A stretch of DNA of 35,896 nt. Origin: a virus. How positions within the stretch are numbered: position 1 is the stretch's first letter; each line of letters begins with the position of its first letter. Where the stretch lies: positions 1 through 35,896 of the IMG/VR virus record IMGVR_UViG_3300033571_006387. One strand, given 5' to 3'. The translations under genes and the position numbers were made by a program. Shown piece by piece: positions 1-5,881 of the stretch. Below the pieces are notes generated by a model. That model saw nothing but the letters and a program-made list of their open reading frames with translations. It was not told the origin of the DNA and made no database searches.

Positions 1-173
1 CCGCGCTGCTGTGCCACGTCTGCGCGCCAGGTGTAGCCGGCAGCGGTGGCCGCCAGTTCCAGCAGTCTCGCATCATCACGCTCCGGCTCCAGCCGCCCAA
101 CCCCTCGCTCAACCTGACCCAAAGGGGCAGGCTGCGCCGTCTTGTGTTCATGCTTCATCTGCTGCCCAATCAT
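1..173 (-). CDS. Phage hypothetical protein, truncated at window edge
   Basis: Partial gene running off the left end; only the first 57 codons are visible. The ATG (173-171) lies two bases after the stop of the Gp157-like gene, matching the tight spacing of this leftward operon. The protein starts MIGQQMKHEHKTAQPAP, and a segment rich in Asp, Leu and Ala (DDARLLELAATAAGYTW) resembles a motif I recall from short phage proteins of unknown function in Burkholderiales phages. No catalytic residues can be recognised. It is the most distal gene of the early minus-strand operon seen here. Coding status rests on the open frame and operon position; the function is unknown. Confidence 0.6.
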   Translation of the reverse strand, partial: MIGQQMKHEHKTAQPAPLGQVERGVGRLEPERDDARLLELAATAAGYTWRADVAQQR

Positions 174-175
174 CG

Positions 176-670
176 TCACTTGATAGCCAGCCGCCATCCA
201 TGCACCAGCCGCGCGCCCGGCACTTCAGCGCCTGACTTGAGCGCAGCGGCAATGGCAGCTTTGTCGGCTGCTGGCGGCGGCGTCTCTGGCTGGCGCATAA
301 ATGCTGGAGGCAGCGCAGCCGCGTCCGTGATTTCCACACTGGGCGGACGTTTGGCTGGTTTTGCGGTCCATTCGTCCGTCTCCAGGCCCGGCAGCCCGGT
401 GGCTTGCATCGCCTGAAGCGCATAGGCGCGCAGGCTTGCCACGCGCGCATCAAGCACTTTGACGCGATCCTGCATCCGCCGTGCGGCCGCGTCTGCCCCA
501 GCGGCTACGATTTCCAGCTCCAAGCTGTAAGCGATGATGGCGCGCAGCTTGTCCTGCAGATCGCCCTGCAGGCCTTCAAGGGTGTCGGCCACGGTCTGCG
601 GGTCGAGATCCAACTCGGCCAGCTGCTGCAGTTGCTGGCGGTATTCTTCGGCGATGTCGTACAGTTTCAT
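176..670 (-). CDS. Gp157-like phage protein (siphovirus Gp157 family)
   Basis: 164 aa. The N-terminal part, MKLYDIAEEYRQQLQQLAEL, followed by a Gln/Leu/Ala-rich helical stretch to about residue 100, matches the siphovirus Gp157 family, first noted in Streptococcus phage and found beside recombination genes. The middle (RRMQDRVKVLDARVASLRAY) is predicted coiled coil. The C-terminal 60 residues are Ala/Pro-rich and look flexible. The ATG overlaps the stop of the upstream ERF gene in an ATGA junction, so the two are translationally coupled. The family sits next to single-strand annealing proteins; its biochemical role is not established, and a role in recombination is inferred from position only. 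Confidence 0.85.
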   Translation of the reverse strand: MKLYDIAEEYRQQLQQLAELDLDPQTVADTLEGLQGDLQDKLRAIIAYSLELEIVAAGADAAARRMQDRVKVLDARVASLRAYALQAMQATGLPGLETDEWTAKPAKRPPSVEITDAAALPPAFMRQPETPPPAADKAAIAAALKSGAEVPGARLVHGWRLAIK

Positions 671-1266
671 TGCTGGCGCCTCTTTCCTGCCGCGCGGATA
701 GCGGCATATGCAGTGCGGTCTTTGACTTCCTGGGCGGCGGCAAGGCCATCGGCGACCAAAGCAGCGACGTTATCGGGCGCGGCATCGGAGATGATGTCCA
801 GCCAGTCTTGGAGGATGTTGGGCGCCATGCCAGCGGGTGCGACTTCGTGAGTGTGCGCGTCGGCGTCGTTGTCGGCCTCAGTTGGGATGCTGAAGGCTTG
901 CATCGCGGCATACTTGTACGCGGCGCTCATCGCCTTGTTGGTGGCTTTGTCGCCAGAATCCATGGCCTCGCCATAGGTCTTGACGGTGTGCTTGCTGCCG
1001 TCTTCAGCGCTCACGAAGTCAAATTCGACACCGACCGTAACGTAGAACAGCGCGGTGCCCTTGGCGTTGGTGCGCTCCACGCAAACACGTTCGGTGCAGC
1101 GCGGGAGTATGCAAAGGCTATGCTTTGCCAGCAGCGGAGACAAGGCGTTGTACACGTCGTCGATGCCGCGGAATTTGTAGCCTTGCTGCTGATTGCTGCG
1201 GTCTTTGCTGATGCCTTCGCGCGCCAGATCCGCCTGCACAGCGTTGATTGCTTGGTAGACTTTCAT
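667..1266 (-). CDS. erf: ERF-family single-strand annealing recombinase
   Basis: 199 aa, typical of the ERF superfamily (P22 Erf type), which anneals complementary single strands during phage recombination or genome circularisation. Family signatures visible: an N-terminal VYQAINAVQADLAREGI helix, then YKFRGIDDVYNALSPLLAKH, a central beta-rich part with GVEFDFVSAEDGS, and the conserved GEAMDSGDKATNKAMSAAYK stretch near residues 97-116. The C-terminus is variable, as usual. A Shine-Dalgarno-like GAGGAC straddles the stop of the preceding small ORF and fixes the ATG at 1266. Together with the Gp157-like gene it forms the recombination part of the leftward early operon. A separate exonuclease partner is not visible. 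Confidence 0.92.
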   Translation of the reverse strand: MKVYQAINAVQADLAREGISKDRSNQQQGYKFRGIDDVYNALSPLLAKHSLCILPRCTERVCVERTNAKGTALFYVTVGVEFDFVSAEDGSKHTVKTYGEAMDSGDKATNKAMSAAYKYAAMQAFSIPTEADNDADAHTHEVAPAGMAPNILQDWLDIISDAAPDNVAALVADGLAAAQEVKDRTAYAAIRAAGKRRQQ

Positions 1267-1272
1267 GCGTCC

Positions 1273-1380
1273 TCAGAATGGCAGTTGTTGAACGGCCACG
1301 CGCCAGGCTGTCAGCAAGGAATAGCGCGGGCCGTGGGCTTTGCGGTAGAGCCGATAGACGGCCAGGAATTCGCGGATGAT
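1273..1380 (-). CDS. Short conserved phage protein without a normal start codon
   Basis: A frame ending 7 bases before the ERF start encodes IIREFLAVYRLYRKAH followed by GPRYSLLTAWRVAVQQLPF. This pattern (aromatic/basic helix, then GPRY and a terminal LPF) looks like a real small phage protein that I recall from betaproteobacterial phages. No ATG, GTG, TTG or CTG precedes it in frame; the first plausible codon is ATC at 1380-1378. It lies in the -1 frame of the overlapping 85-aa gene, whose C-terminus here looks like non-native sequence. Either the start ATG was mutated, an indel fused the two genes, or an unusual initiation is used. Boundaries are tentative. Confidence 0.4.
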   Translation of the reverse strand: MIREFLAVYRLYRKAHGPRYSLLTAWRVAVQQLPF

Positions 1381-1568
1381 TCCGAGGCCTCGTCTAGCCC
1401 AGCCAGCTGCAGCAGCGCTTCGGCGGCTTCTTGCTGGATCAGGTCTACGGCTTGCCCGGTTTGCAGCTCGCGCGCCAGCCACACTATGTAGCTGAGTCGG
1501 GCTTGCGCTGCTGTCTGCAGGGCGGCGGCGGTGTCGGCGTCCATAGTTGTCTCTGTTGGTTCGCTCAT
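1311..1568 (-). CDS. Small phage hypothetical protein, C-terminus possibly frameshifted
   Basis: 85 aa from the ATG at 1568, which overlaps the upstream stop in an ATGA junction; longer upstream starts would run through the neighbouring gene. Residues 1-52 are Ala/Leu/Gln-rich and helical (TAAALQTAAQARLSYIVWLA). The last 25 residues (SESSANSWPSIGSTAK onward) change character sharply, being Ser/Pro-rich, exactly where the -1 frame begins to encode a convincing other small protein. This suggests either natural overlap of two genes or a recent frameshift. Function unknown. It belongs to the leftward early operon. Confidence 0.6.
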   Translation of the reverse strand: MSEPTETTMDADTAAALQTAAQARLSYIVWLARELQTGQAVDLIQQEAAEALLQLAGLDEASESSANSWPSIGSTAKPTARAIPC

Positions 1569-1822
1569 TGCAGAACAACTGTCTCGCCACCCCACGGGTA
1601 TTGGCCGTCGTCCTCGGCGGCGAACACACCCGCGCTGACGAAGTTTTCGACTGCCATGCAGACGTGATTCCATTCGGCAGCAGTTGGCGCTTCCCAGATT
1701 GCCTCTGCGCTACGGCCGGGGCCACTCATCGCATGGATGGCCGTGGCGACAGCGATGTGCGTTTCGCGGCTAGCGGCCCATTCGGCACTCACGACTGGCG
1801 TGGCGTATTGCAGATAGGTCAT
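1565..1822 (-). CDS. Phage hypothetical protein
   Basis: 85 aa from the ATG at 1822 (MTYLQYATPVVSAEW). The same frame is open to another ATG at 1885, giving 106 aa, but the extra 21 residues (Ser/Asp/Asn-rich) look like translated spacer, and neither start has a strong ribosome-binding site. The C-terminal part, with EAIWEAPTAAEWNHV and ending in YPWGGETV, matches a pattern I recall from early-region phage proteins of beta-proteobacteria: an alpha-helical body with a terminal WG-ETV motif. No known activity. It is coupled to the next gene by an ATGA overlap. Confidence 0.65.
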   Translation of the reverse strand: MTYLQYATPVVSAEWAASRETHIAVATAIHAMSGPGRSAEAIWEAPTAAEWNHVCMAVENFVSAGVFAAEDDGQYPWGGETVVLQ

Positions 1823-1923
1823 GTCGTTTGCTCTAGGTGGGTTGTCGATGTCGCTACTGTGCCCGCTGCTACTGGCGTTGACCATTAGGACAAACCCTAG
1901 GTTGCAGAGCTTGCGAGGATTGG

Positions 1924-2253
1924 CTATTCGTTGTTAGGCGCTTGCCACAGTGCGCGCACCTTTGCCCACACGGCGCGGTCGCAGTCCCATCCGAGTGGCT
2001 TGTATGCGTCGCCGCTCGCCCGCGCTTCGTCGTCGCGCTGAAACGCCTCGTCAATGTCCCTGCGGATCACAGCTTGGGCGCTCGGCTTGATGCTCGGCCA
2101 CTGCTCAATCAGCCACTCGCTGCAATCGGCGGTGATGTAAGTCATGCGGCCAAGACAGTAGCGCACTGCGGCAATCGCCATCAGGTCGTCGCGCCCCCAC
2201 GCGCCTAACTCTTCGCTTGAGCCGACCTCGCGCGGCGTTTCATCGTTGCTCAC
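1924..2253 (-). CDS. Conserved phage hypothetical protein (RYCLGRMTYI type)
   Basis: 109 aa, starting at GTG 2253. The GTG overlaps the stop of the upstream gene (GTGA) and has GGGAGG seven bases upstream, so it is preferred over the in-frame ATG at 2283. The core, DLMAIAAVRYCLGRMTYI, then ADCSEWLIEQW, and a basic/acidic helix RRDIDEAFQRDDEARA followed by PLGWDCDRAVW, is a pattern I recall from many temperate phages of Burkholderia, Achromobacter and Xanthomonas. No function is known for that group. It is likely a small folded cytosolic protein expressed early. Confidence 0.8.
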   Translation of the reverse strand: MSNDETPREVGSSEELGAWGRDDLMAIAAVRYCLGRMTYITADCSEWLIEQWPSIKPSAQAVIRRDIDEAFQRDDEARASGDAYKPLGWDCDRAVWAKVRALWQAPNNE

Positions 2254-2447
2254 CGGTAATCCTCCCGTACATGAAATGCGCAAGACCCGTCGTCCTTCGG
2301 CCGCAGGCTCATCAGCGGATACCAGCGTTCCGGGTCATCGTGCTGTAGCTGCTCGCGCCTGGCGCATGTAGCGCACAGCGTCGCCACGCTGCATCCTCTG
2401 CAGCGGCTGATGTTGCTCGCCAGCGGAATGCGTGTCTTGTTCATCAT
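2250..2447 (-). CDS. Small cysteine-rich phage protein, putative zinc binder
   Basis: 65 aa from the first of two tandem ATG codons (2447), which overlaps the upstream stop as ATGA. Residues 15-28 contain two CxxC pairs (CRGC and CATC), enough to bind one zinc ion in a ribbon or finger-like fold. A second Cys-containing part near the C-terminus reads DDGSCAFHV. The protein is otherwise polar. It sits between a small membrane protein and a conserved hypothetical in the leftward operon. A nucleic-acid or protein-binding role is plausible but not shown. Confidence 0.65.
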   Translation of the reverse strand: MMNKTRIPLASNISRCRGCSVATLCATCARREQLQHDDPERWYPLMSLRPKDDGSCAFHVREDYR

Positions 2448-2647
2448 GTCGCCAGCCACGCAATCGCAATCAGGCACCCCATAGCGCACACGCCGCAAGC
2501 CACGCCCCAGCGCCAGCCGGCAACGTAGCCCTGACTGTACCCTGCTGCATGCCCGGCACGCCTGGCAGACTCGCTGACCCGTTCGACGACACCGGATACA
2601 GGCGCAGGTTCTGCACGGCTGCGCTCGTTGCTGCTCTCGAAAATCAT
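2444..2647 (-). CDS. Small single-pass membrane protein
   Basis: 67 aa. The ATG at 2647 shares one base with the upstream stop (TGATG), so translation is probably coupled; an in-frame ATG at 2665 would intrude further into the neighbour. The N-terminal half is charged (MIFESSNERSRAEP). Residues 40-66 form one hydrophobic segment (WGVACGVCAMGCLIAIAWL) with no long C-terminal tail, typical of an inner-membrane anchor. Small early membrane proteins in phages often affect superinfection or host physiology, but nothing in the sequence identifies a target. Confidence 0.55.
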   Translation of the reverse strand: MIFESSNERSRAEPAPVSGVVERVSESARRAGHAAGYSQGYVAGWRWGVACGVCAMGCLIAIAWLAT

Positions 2648-2814
2648 CACGGCCACACTCCCCACCAGGACAGCGCAATCGCGCCGGTTACGCCCACCAC
2701 GGCGATCATCAAATCCTGCAGCCGCGTCGGCAGCATTTCGTCCACCTCGGCCTGCACGCGCGCATTGAGCGCGTCTAGATCGGCCAGCGTTTCGGGTCGC
2801 TCAAGATCGGTCAC
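2647..2814 (-). CDS. Small protein with C-terminal membrane helix
   Basis: 55 aa from GTG 2814, chosen because GGGGAGG lies seven bases upstream and the codon overlaps the upstream stop (GTGA). The alternative ATG at 2844 has no such support. The N-terminal 35 residues are acidic and helical (DLERPETLADLDALNARVQA), and the C-terminal end is a short hydrophobic helix (MIAVVGVTGAIALSWWGVW). Together with the next gene it makes a pair of tiny membrane proteins of unknown role, which may act as a two-component unit. Confidence 0.55.
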   Translation of the reverse strand: MTDLERPETLADLDALNARVQAEVDEMLPTRLQDLMIAVVGVTGAIALSWWGVWP

Positions 2815-2972
2815 AGCAGGGCCTCCCCGAGTCGCTCCAGGCATTCCTGCAGGCGCTGCTGCTGGCGCAGTTGCTCGATGCGCCGGTACTCGGCCAGCGC
2901 CAGCTCGCGATTGCGGGCTTGCACTTGGTCAAGCGGCGGGAAAGGCCAGTGCAGCGGTGTGTCGGCGTCCAT
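2811..2972 (-). CDS. 53-aa helical phage protein
   Basis: Short gene from ATG 2972, whose A is shared with the upstream stop (TGATG); its own stop overlaps the next GTG. The translation starts MDADTPLHWPFPPLDQVQ and continues as a Gln/Arg/Leu-rich amphipathic helix (ELALAEYRRIEQLRQQQ), probably coiled coil. A start with the pattern H-W-P-F-P is something I recall from small early-operon phage proteins. Function unknown. Its reality rests on overlaps at both ends, because it is too short for statistics. Confidence 0.55.
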   Translation of the reverse strand: MDADTPLHWPFPPLDQVQARNRELALAEYRRIEQLRQQQRLQECLERLGEALL

Positions 2973-3277
2973 CAGGCATGCTCCACATCATGATCCATAT
3001 CAGAGGACAAGATCTCAGCATCGCGGCAGATGCCCGGATCGGCGCGGTAAGCTTCGCGCAGCAGGTGCAGCGCACGCACGGCACGCTGCGAGTCATTGAA
3101 CGCCAGCGCCAACAGCTCGGCCGGCGAGCACGGAAGGCCGGCGTCCAAGCGGTCGGCGATACGGCCGACATCGACCGGGCCTGGAACAGGCGTTTGTTCG
3201 CCTAGCCACCATGCAATCTGGTACGGATCGCGGTCTAGCTGATCCATCGCAGCGTCGTAGAAATCTACCCAGCTCAT
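2972..3277 (-). CDS. Phage hypothetical protein
   Basis: 101 aa. The ATG at 3277 overlaps the stop of the upstream gene (ATGA). The protein is mostly helical and acidic, starting MSWVDFYDAAMDQLDRDPYQ and containing AWWLGEQTPVPGPVD, LPCSPAELLALAFND and a Leu-rich helix RAVRALHLLREAY. The C-terminus is Asp/His-rich (SSDMDHDVEHA). No recognised domain or catalytic motif. It is second in the leftward operon counted from the control region and is presumably made early. Confidence 0.7.
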   Translation of the reverse strand: MSWVDFYDAAMDQLDRDPYQIAWWLGEQTPVPGPVDVGRIADRLDAGLPCSPAELLALAFNDSQRAVRALHLLREAYRADPGICRDAEILSSDMDHDVEHA

Positions 3278-3501
3278 GCTGCCTCCTTGACCGGCAGGCT
3301 GTCGGCGGCGGCGGAGATCTCAGCGGCCAGCGCCAGGGCTTCGTCTCGCGTCAGGCGGACGCTGGCGCTGATCGAATCAGCGGTGTAGAACATGCGGATT
3401 TGACCGGTGTAGCTGTCGGCGCTGACGTACAGCGACACGCGACCAGCGTGGTTAGCCGTGCAGTACGTTTCGGTCCCGAAAGTGTTTTGCCGCTGGAACA
3501 T
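3274..3501 (-). CDS. First gene of the leftward early operon, unknown function
   Basis: 75 aa from ATG 3501, which has a strong GGAGGA six bases upstream; the upstream ATG at 3588 lies in the control region and lacks a site. The protein is beta-rich at first (GRVSLYVSADSYTGQIRMFY) and ends in an Ala/Leu-rich helix (RDEALALAAEISAAADSL). It does not look like a CI or Cro repressor and has no visible HTH. Being promoter-proximal it is probably abundant early. It could be a small regulator or host-takeover protein, which the sequence cannot settle. Confidence 0.75.
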   Translation of the reverse strand: MFQRQNTFGTETYCTANHAGRVSLYVSADSYTGQIRMFYTADSISASVRLTRDEALALAAEISAAADSLPVKEAA

Positions 3502-3663
3502 GATTTTCCTCCGGCGCCGCCTGCCGGGATGGCAGTGTCTGCAGCGCATGGCGAGACTGTGCCATCGCACAGTGAGTCTGTGCATCAATTGTTTCTATCG
3601 CCTGCGCCCAGTCGATGCGAACAATTAATCAAGCGGCGCCAAAACAGGCGGCATGATGCCGGC
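3502..3663 (+). promoter_or_regulatory. Divergent early control region with operator-like repeats
   Basis: 162-bp non-coding gap between the first leftward and first rightward genes; it must carry both early promoters. Repeats seen directly: ACTGTGC (3556-3562) facing GCACAGT (3567-3573); GCACAG (3567-3572) facing CTGTGC (3578-3583), so GAGWCTGTGC recurs as a direct repeat 21 bp apart (3553 and 3574); an inverted pair with 14-bp arms, 11 matching, at 3587-3600 and 3613-3626, core AATTGTT/AACAATT; and GGCATGATGCC at 3650-3660 next to the rightward start. Spacing by two helical turns suits dimeric regulator binding. No convincing -35/-10 pair was found on either strand. Confidence 0.6.
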
Positions 3664-3852
3664 ATGAACTCGATGATCACCGCAGGCACCATACGCTTGC
3701 AACAAGCCAGCGACGGCACGATCCGTCTCATTTACCAAGCGCCAGGAAAGGAGCCATTCAGCATGGAGCTTGAGCCGCACATTCTTGAAGCCTGGGGCAA
3801 ACGAGAGATGCGCAAAGCGCTGTTTGCTCCAGTGCGAGGGCTGCCAAAATGA
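3664..3852 (+). CDS. First rightward early gene, small hypothetical protein
   Basis: 62 aa from ATG 3664; a second ATG follows at codon 4. Its stop overlaps the next start (ATGA). The N-terminus is beta-like (ITAGTIRLQQASDGTIRLIY) and the C-terminal half helical and basic (ILEAWGKREMRKALFAPVRG). The ribosome-binding site is weak, and the start region is embedded in the palindromes GGCATGATGCC and ATGCCGGCAT, so access to the start codon might itself be controlled. The position would suit a Cro-like regulator, but no HTH is evident. Confidence 0.6.
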   Translation: MNSMITAGTIRLQQASDGTIRLIYQAPGKEPFSMELEPHILEAWGKREMRKALFAPVRGLPK

Positions 3853-4067
3853 AGCGCAACTGCTACGCCACCCAGGGCCGTCTGCTAATCGCACGCCTAA
3901 AGGCCAAGCCCCATACCTACCTGCAGATGCTGGCCTACGGCGTCAGCACCAGCCCATGGAAGCGTGTGCAGGAATGCCTGCTGGACAGCGAGGCACTGGT
4001 CAAGGGGCGCAGCCGGGAGGGCTTGACTACGTGGCGCGTGATTGCTGCGACCAAGTGGACCGCGTAG
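3849..4067 (+). CDS. Small basic protein, possible winged-helix DNA binder
   Basis: 72 aa, coupled to the preceding gene by ATGA. The pattern RLLIARLKAKPHTYLQML, then YGVSTSPWKRVQECL, then a short turn and LTTWRVI resembles a compact winged helix: helix 1, a helix-turn-helix with the recognition helix at about residues 35-45, and a beta wing ending in TWRVI. I recall similar short proteins early in betaproteobacterial phages. High Lys/Arg content fits DNA binding. With no CI or Cro nearby, this is one of the better candidates for the early regulator, but the fold is inferred by eye only. Confidence 0.65.
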   Translation: MKRNCYATQGRLLIARLKAKPHTYLQMLAYGVSTSPWKRVQECLLDSEALVKGRSREGLTTWRVIAATKWTA

Positions 4068-4085
4068 ATTTGGATAGCGTATAAA
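4056..4085 (+). promoter_or_regulatory. Candidate promoter for the replication genes
   Basis: TGGACC (4056-4061, four of six matches to the sigma-70 -35 consensus), an 18-bp spacer and TATAAA (4080-4085, five of six to the -10). It begins inside the end of the 72-aa gene and reads toward the replication gene at 4119, the only gap of note in the early rightward operon. Pattern match only. Confidence 0.35.
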
Positions 4086-4118
4086 GATCGCACGTCAGCA
4101 CTCAACACGCCTCAACAG

Positions 4119-4955
4119 ATGTACGCCAAAATTTTCACGCAAATCTACGATGGCACGCTCTGCACGCGCGGACCTTGGCAGGCACTGGTCACGTTCCAGC
4201 AGCTTCTAGTTCTAGCAGACCAAGACGGCAATGTGGACATGACCGCAGAGGCCATCGCTAGGCGGACGACCATCCCTTTCGAGGTCATCCGCACCGGCAT
4301 TGAGGCCTTGATGCTGCCCGATCCGGAAAGTCGCACGCCTACGGAGAAAGGTCGCCGAATCGTGCCGCTGTCTGAAGGTCGAAGCTGGGGTTGGCACGTT
4401 GTCAACTACGCGCACTATCGGCGGCTCAAGCGCGAAGAAGATCGGCGGGACTACCACCGGGAATACTGGCGGAACAAGCGCGCACGCTTAACAGACTCAA
4501 CAGACTCAACAGCTACGCAACAGGCTCAACCAAATCAACCCATAGCAGAAGCATATGCAGAAGCAAAGAATACAGAGAAGCCAGCGCGCAAGCGCGCGGC
4601 ATTTCTTCCTGCACCAGCCGACGTAGACGCTCAGGTCTGGGACGATTGGCTGCAGCTGCGCAAGGCGAAGCGCGCACCAGTCACGGCGACGGTGCTAGAC
4701 GGCGCACGCAAAGAGGCGGCCAAGGCCAGCATGACTCTGGAGGCGTTCCTGCGCGTCTGGTGCCGGCGTGGCACGCAGGGCCTGGAGGCCGCATGGCTGA
4801 GACCAGATGAGCGCAGCCAGCCTGCCGAGCCTGCATGGCGCACGGAGCAGCGGGAGCGCATGCGGGAGGCCTTAGGGCCGTATGCGGCCGGTCGTCGGCC
4901 GGTGTTGGATGTCCCCACTGAGGAAGCGCATGCTGCCCCACGCCTGGATCGATGA
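4119..4955 (+). CDS. Phage replication initiator, O-like
   Basis: 278 aa. The N-terminal 110 residues follow a pattern common in phage replication proteins: MYAKIFTQIYDGTLCTRGPW, LVTFQQLLVLADQDGNVDM, and a HTH-like AIARRTTIPFEVIRTGIEAL, then GWHVVNYAHYRRLKREEDRR. This resembles a winged-helix origin-binding domain. A low-complexity linker (Asp/Ser/Thr and Gln/Pro/Asn, about residues 123-155) separates it from a helical C-terminal domain with VWDDWLQLRKAKRAPVTATV, probably the partner- or helicase-contacting part. The downstream P-like gene starts inside its 3' end, the usual O-P arrangement. Origin repeats inside the gene were not recognised, although the linker-coding DNA at 4490-4520 carries CTCAACAGA repeats. 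Confidence 0.75.
   Translation: MYAKIFTQIYDGTLCTRGPWQALVTFQQLLVLADQDGNVDMTAEAIARRTTIPFEVIRTGIEALMLPDPESRTPTEKGRRIVPLSEGRSWGWHVVNYAHYRRLKREEDRRDYHREYWRNKRARLTDSTDSTATQQAQPNQPIAEAYAEAKNTEKPARKRAAFLPAPADVDAQVWDDWLQLRKAKRAPVTATVLDGARKEAAKASMTLEAFLRVWCRRGTQGLEAAWLRPDERSQPAEPAWRTEQRERMREALGPYAAGRRPVLDVPTEEAHAAPRLDR
4490..4525 (+). repeat. Short AACAGACTC repeats inside the replication gene
   Basis: The linker-coding DNA reads AACAGACTC twice in tandem (4490 on), followed by two related CTCAAC units further on (to about 4540). In lambdoid phages the replication origin iterons lie inside the O gene, in the same position relative to the N-terminal DNA-binding domain. The repeat here is short and may only reflect the repeated Thr-Asp-Ser codons, so the origin assignment is tentative. 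Confidence 0.3.
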
Positions 4956-5268
4956 GCTGTTCGCCCGCCTGAGCGTGCGGTACGGCGCCGCATTCCTGCG
5001 GCAGTGGCCGGATGCGGACCTTTCCGTAGTGAAAGCGGACTGGGCACGAGCGCTGTCAGGCGTCAGCGGCGATGCCATCAAAGCCGGGCTGGACAGCCTG
5101 CCGGATCGTCCGCCGCTGTTGGCCGGGCAATTTCGGCGGTTGGCGCTGGAGGCTTTGCCGGGCGAGGAACGGCGGCAATGGGCAGCGTTGCCAGCTCCTA
5201 AGGTCGAGATTCCGGAAAGCGTGCGCGAGCGGCTCGCCCGTTTGCGCAGCCAGCAGGAGCCCGCATGA
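4930..5268 (+). CDS. Replication protein P-like (putative helicase loader)
   Basis: 112 aa from ATG 4930, which has GAGGAAG just upstream and overlaps the end of the replication initiator by 26 bases. The opening, MLPHAWIDELFARLSVRYGAA, with WARALSGVSGDAIKAGLDSL and a C-terminal PPLLAGQFRRLALEALPG, follows the lambda P/DnaB-loader pattern: an aromatic N-terminal helix, W-x-x-x-L, then a helix ending P-x-x-x-x-F-R-x-L. It would deliver host DnaB helicase to the origin bound by the upstream protein. It is shorter than lambda P, so probably only the core domain is present. Confidence 0.65.
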   Translation: MLPHAWIDELFARLSVRYGAAFLRQWPDADLSVVKADWARALSGVSGDAIKAGLDSLPDRPPLLAGQFRRLALEALPGEERRQWAALPAPKVEIPESVRERLARLRSQQEPA

Positions 5269-5483
5269 GCTACGCAGCAGGATTCGCTGTAGGTGAGCGC
5301 CAGGCATACGACGCGCGGTCTGCTGGGGTCGTCCTGGAGCCTCCGCAGGGCATCCCTTCTACGGACTGGGAGCGCGGCAGGCGCGATGCATTGTTCGCTC
5401 GGTCCCCTGAGTGGGCAAGCCGCAAGCCTTGCAGCGCAACATCTACCCCAGTGGCTAGACCGGCTGACGATTGGGACATATGA
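5265..5483 (+). CDS. Small phage hypothetical protein
   Basis: 72 aa, joined to its neighbours by ATGA overlaps on both sides. It begins MSYAAGFAVGERQAYDAR and contains a mid-protein DWERGRRDALFARSPEWA, a pattern (G-x-x-x-G-E-R-x-A-Y, then W-E-R-G and R-S-P-x-W) that I recall from short proteins near replication and nin genes of beta-proteobacterial phages. No enzymatic motif. Function unknown. Confidence 0.7.
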   Translation: MSYAAGFAVGERQAYDARSAGVVLEPPQGIPSTDWERGRRDALFARSPEWASRKPCSATSTPVARPADDWDI

Positions 5484-5881
5484 AGGACACCCGGCTATAC
5501 GTGCTAGCCCATCCAGAGGCTCGCAAAAGAGCGCAAAAATTTATCGACGTCGCCCCCGATGGCTGGCAAGTCGAGTGCCGGCCGCCGCGCCGAAACAGCG
5601 CGATCAATGCCGCATTGCACTCCATCCTAGGAAAAATTGCAGCGCAAGTGCCATGGGCCGGCAAGATGCGCGAGATTGAAACCTGGAAGCGATTGCTGGT
5701 GGCAGCGTGGTGCAGAGCGCAAAACGATGGCGTTGAGATTTTGCCGGCATTGGACGGGCAGGGCGTGGACATCGTATTTCGTCCGACATCCAAGATGACC
5801 CAAGACGAGATGCGCGACCTTCTGGGCTATATCGAGGCATGGGCTGCAGAACAGCCAGAGATACAAGAGGATGAAGAATGA
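5480..5881 (+). CDS. ninB: NinB-family recombination protein
   Basis: 133 aa from ATG 5480, which overlaps the preceding stop; the TTG at 5471 would only add three residues. It matches NinB (lambda Orf), which binds single-stranded DNA and assists recombination mediator functions. Family features seen: a central basic stretch RRPRRNSAINAALHSIL (start about residue 37), the PWAGKMREIETWKRLLVAAW helix, and a C-terminal FRPTSKMTQDEMRDLLGYIE. These follow the usual N-terminal beta region and C-terminal helix pair, and the length is close to lambda NinB. The P-to-NinB order is that of lambdoid phages. Confidence 0.9.
   Translation: MKDTRLYVLAHPEARKRAQKFIDVAPDGWQVECRPPRRNSAINAALHSILGKIAAQVPWAGKMREIETWKRLLVAAWCRAQNDGVEILPALDGQGVDIVFRPTSKMTQDEMRDLLGYIEAWAAEQPEIQEDEE

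Noticed and set aside
670-1491. 273-codon plus-strand frame across the ERF gene
   Set aside because: Opposite strand to clear ERF coding sequence; composition is that of a shadow frame.
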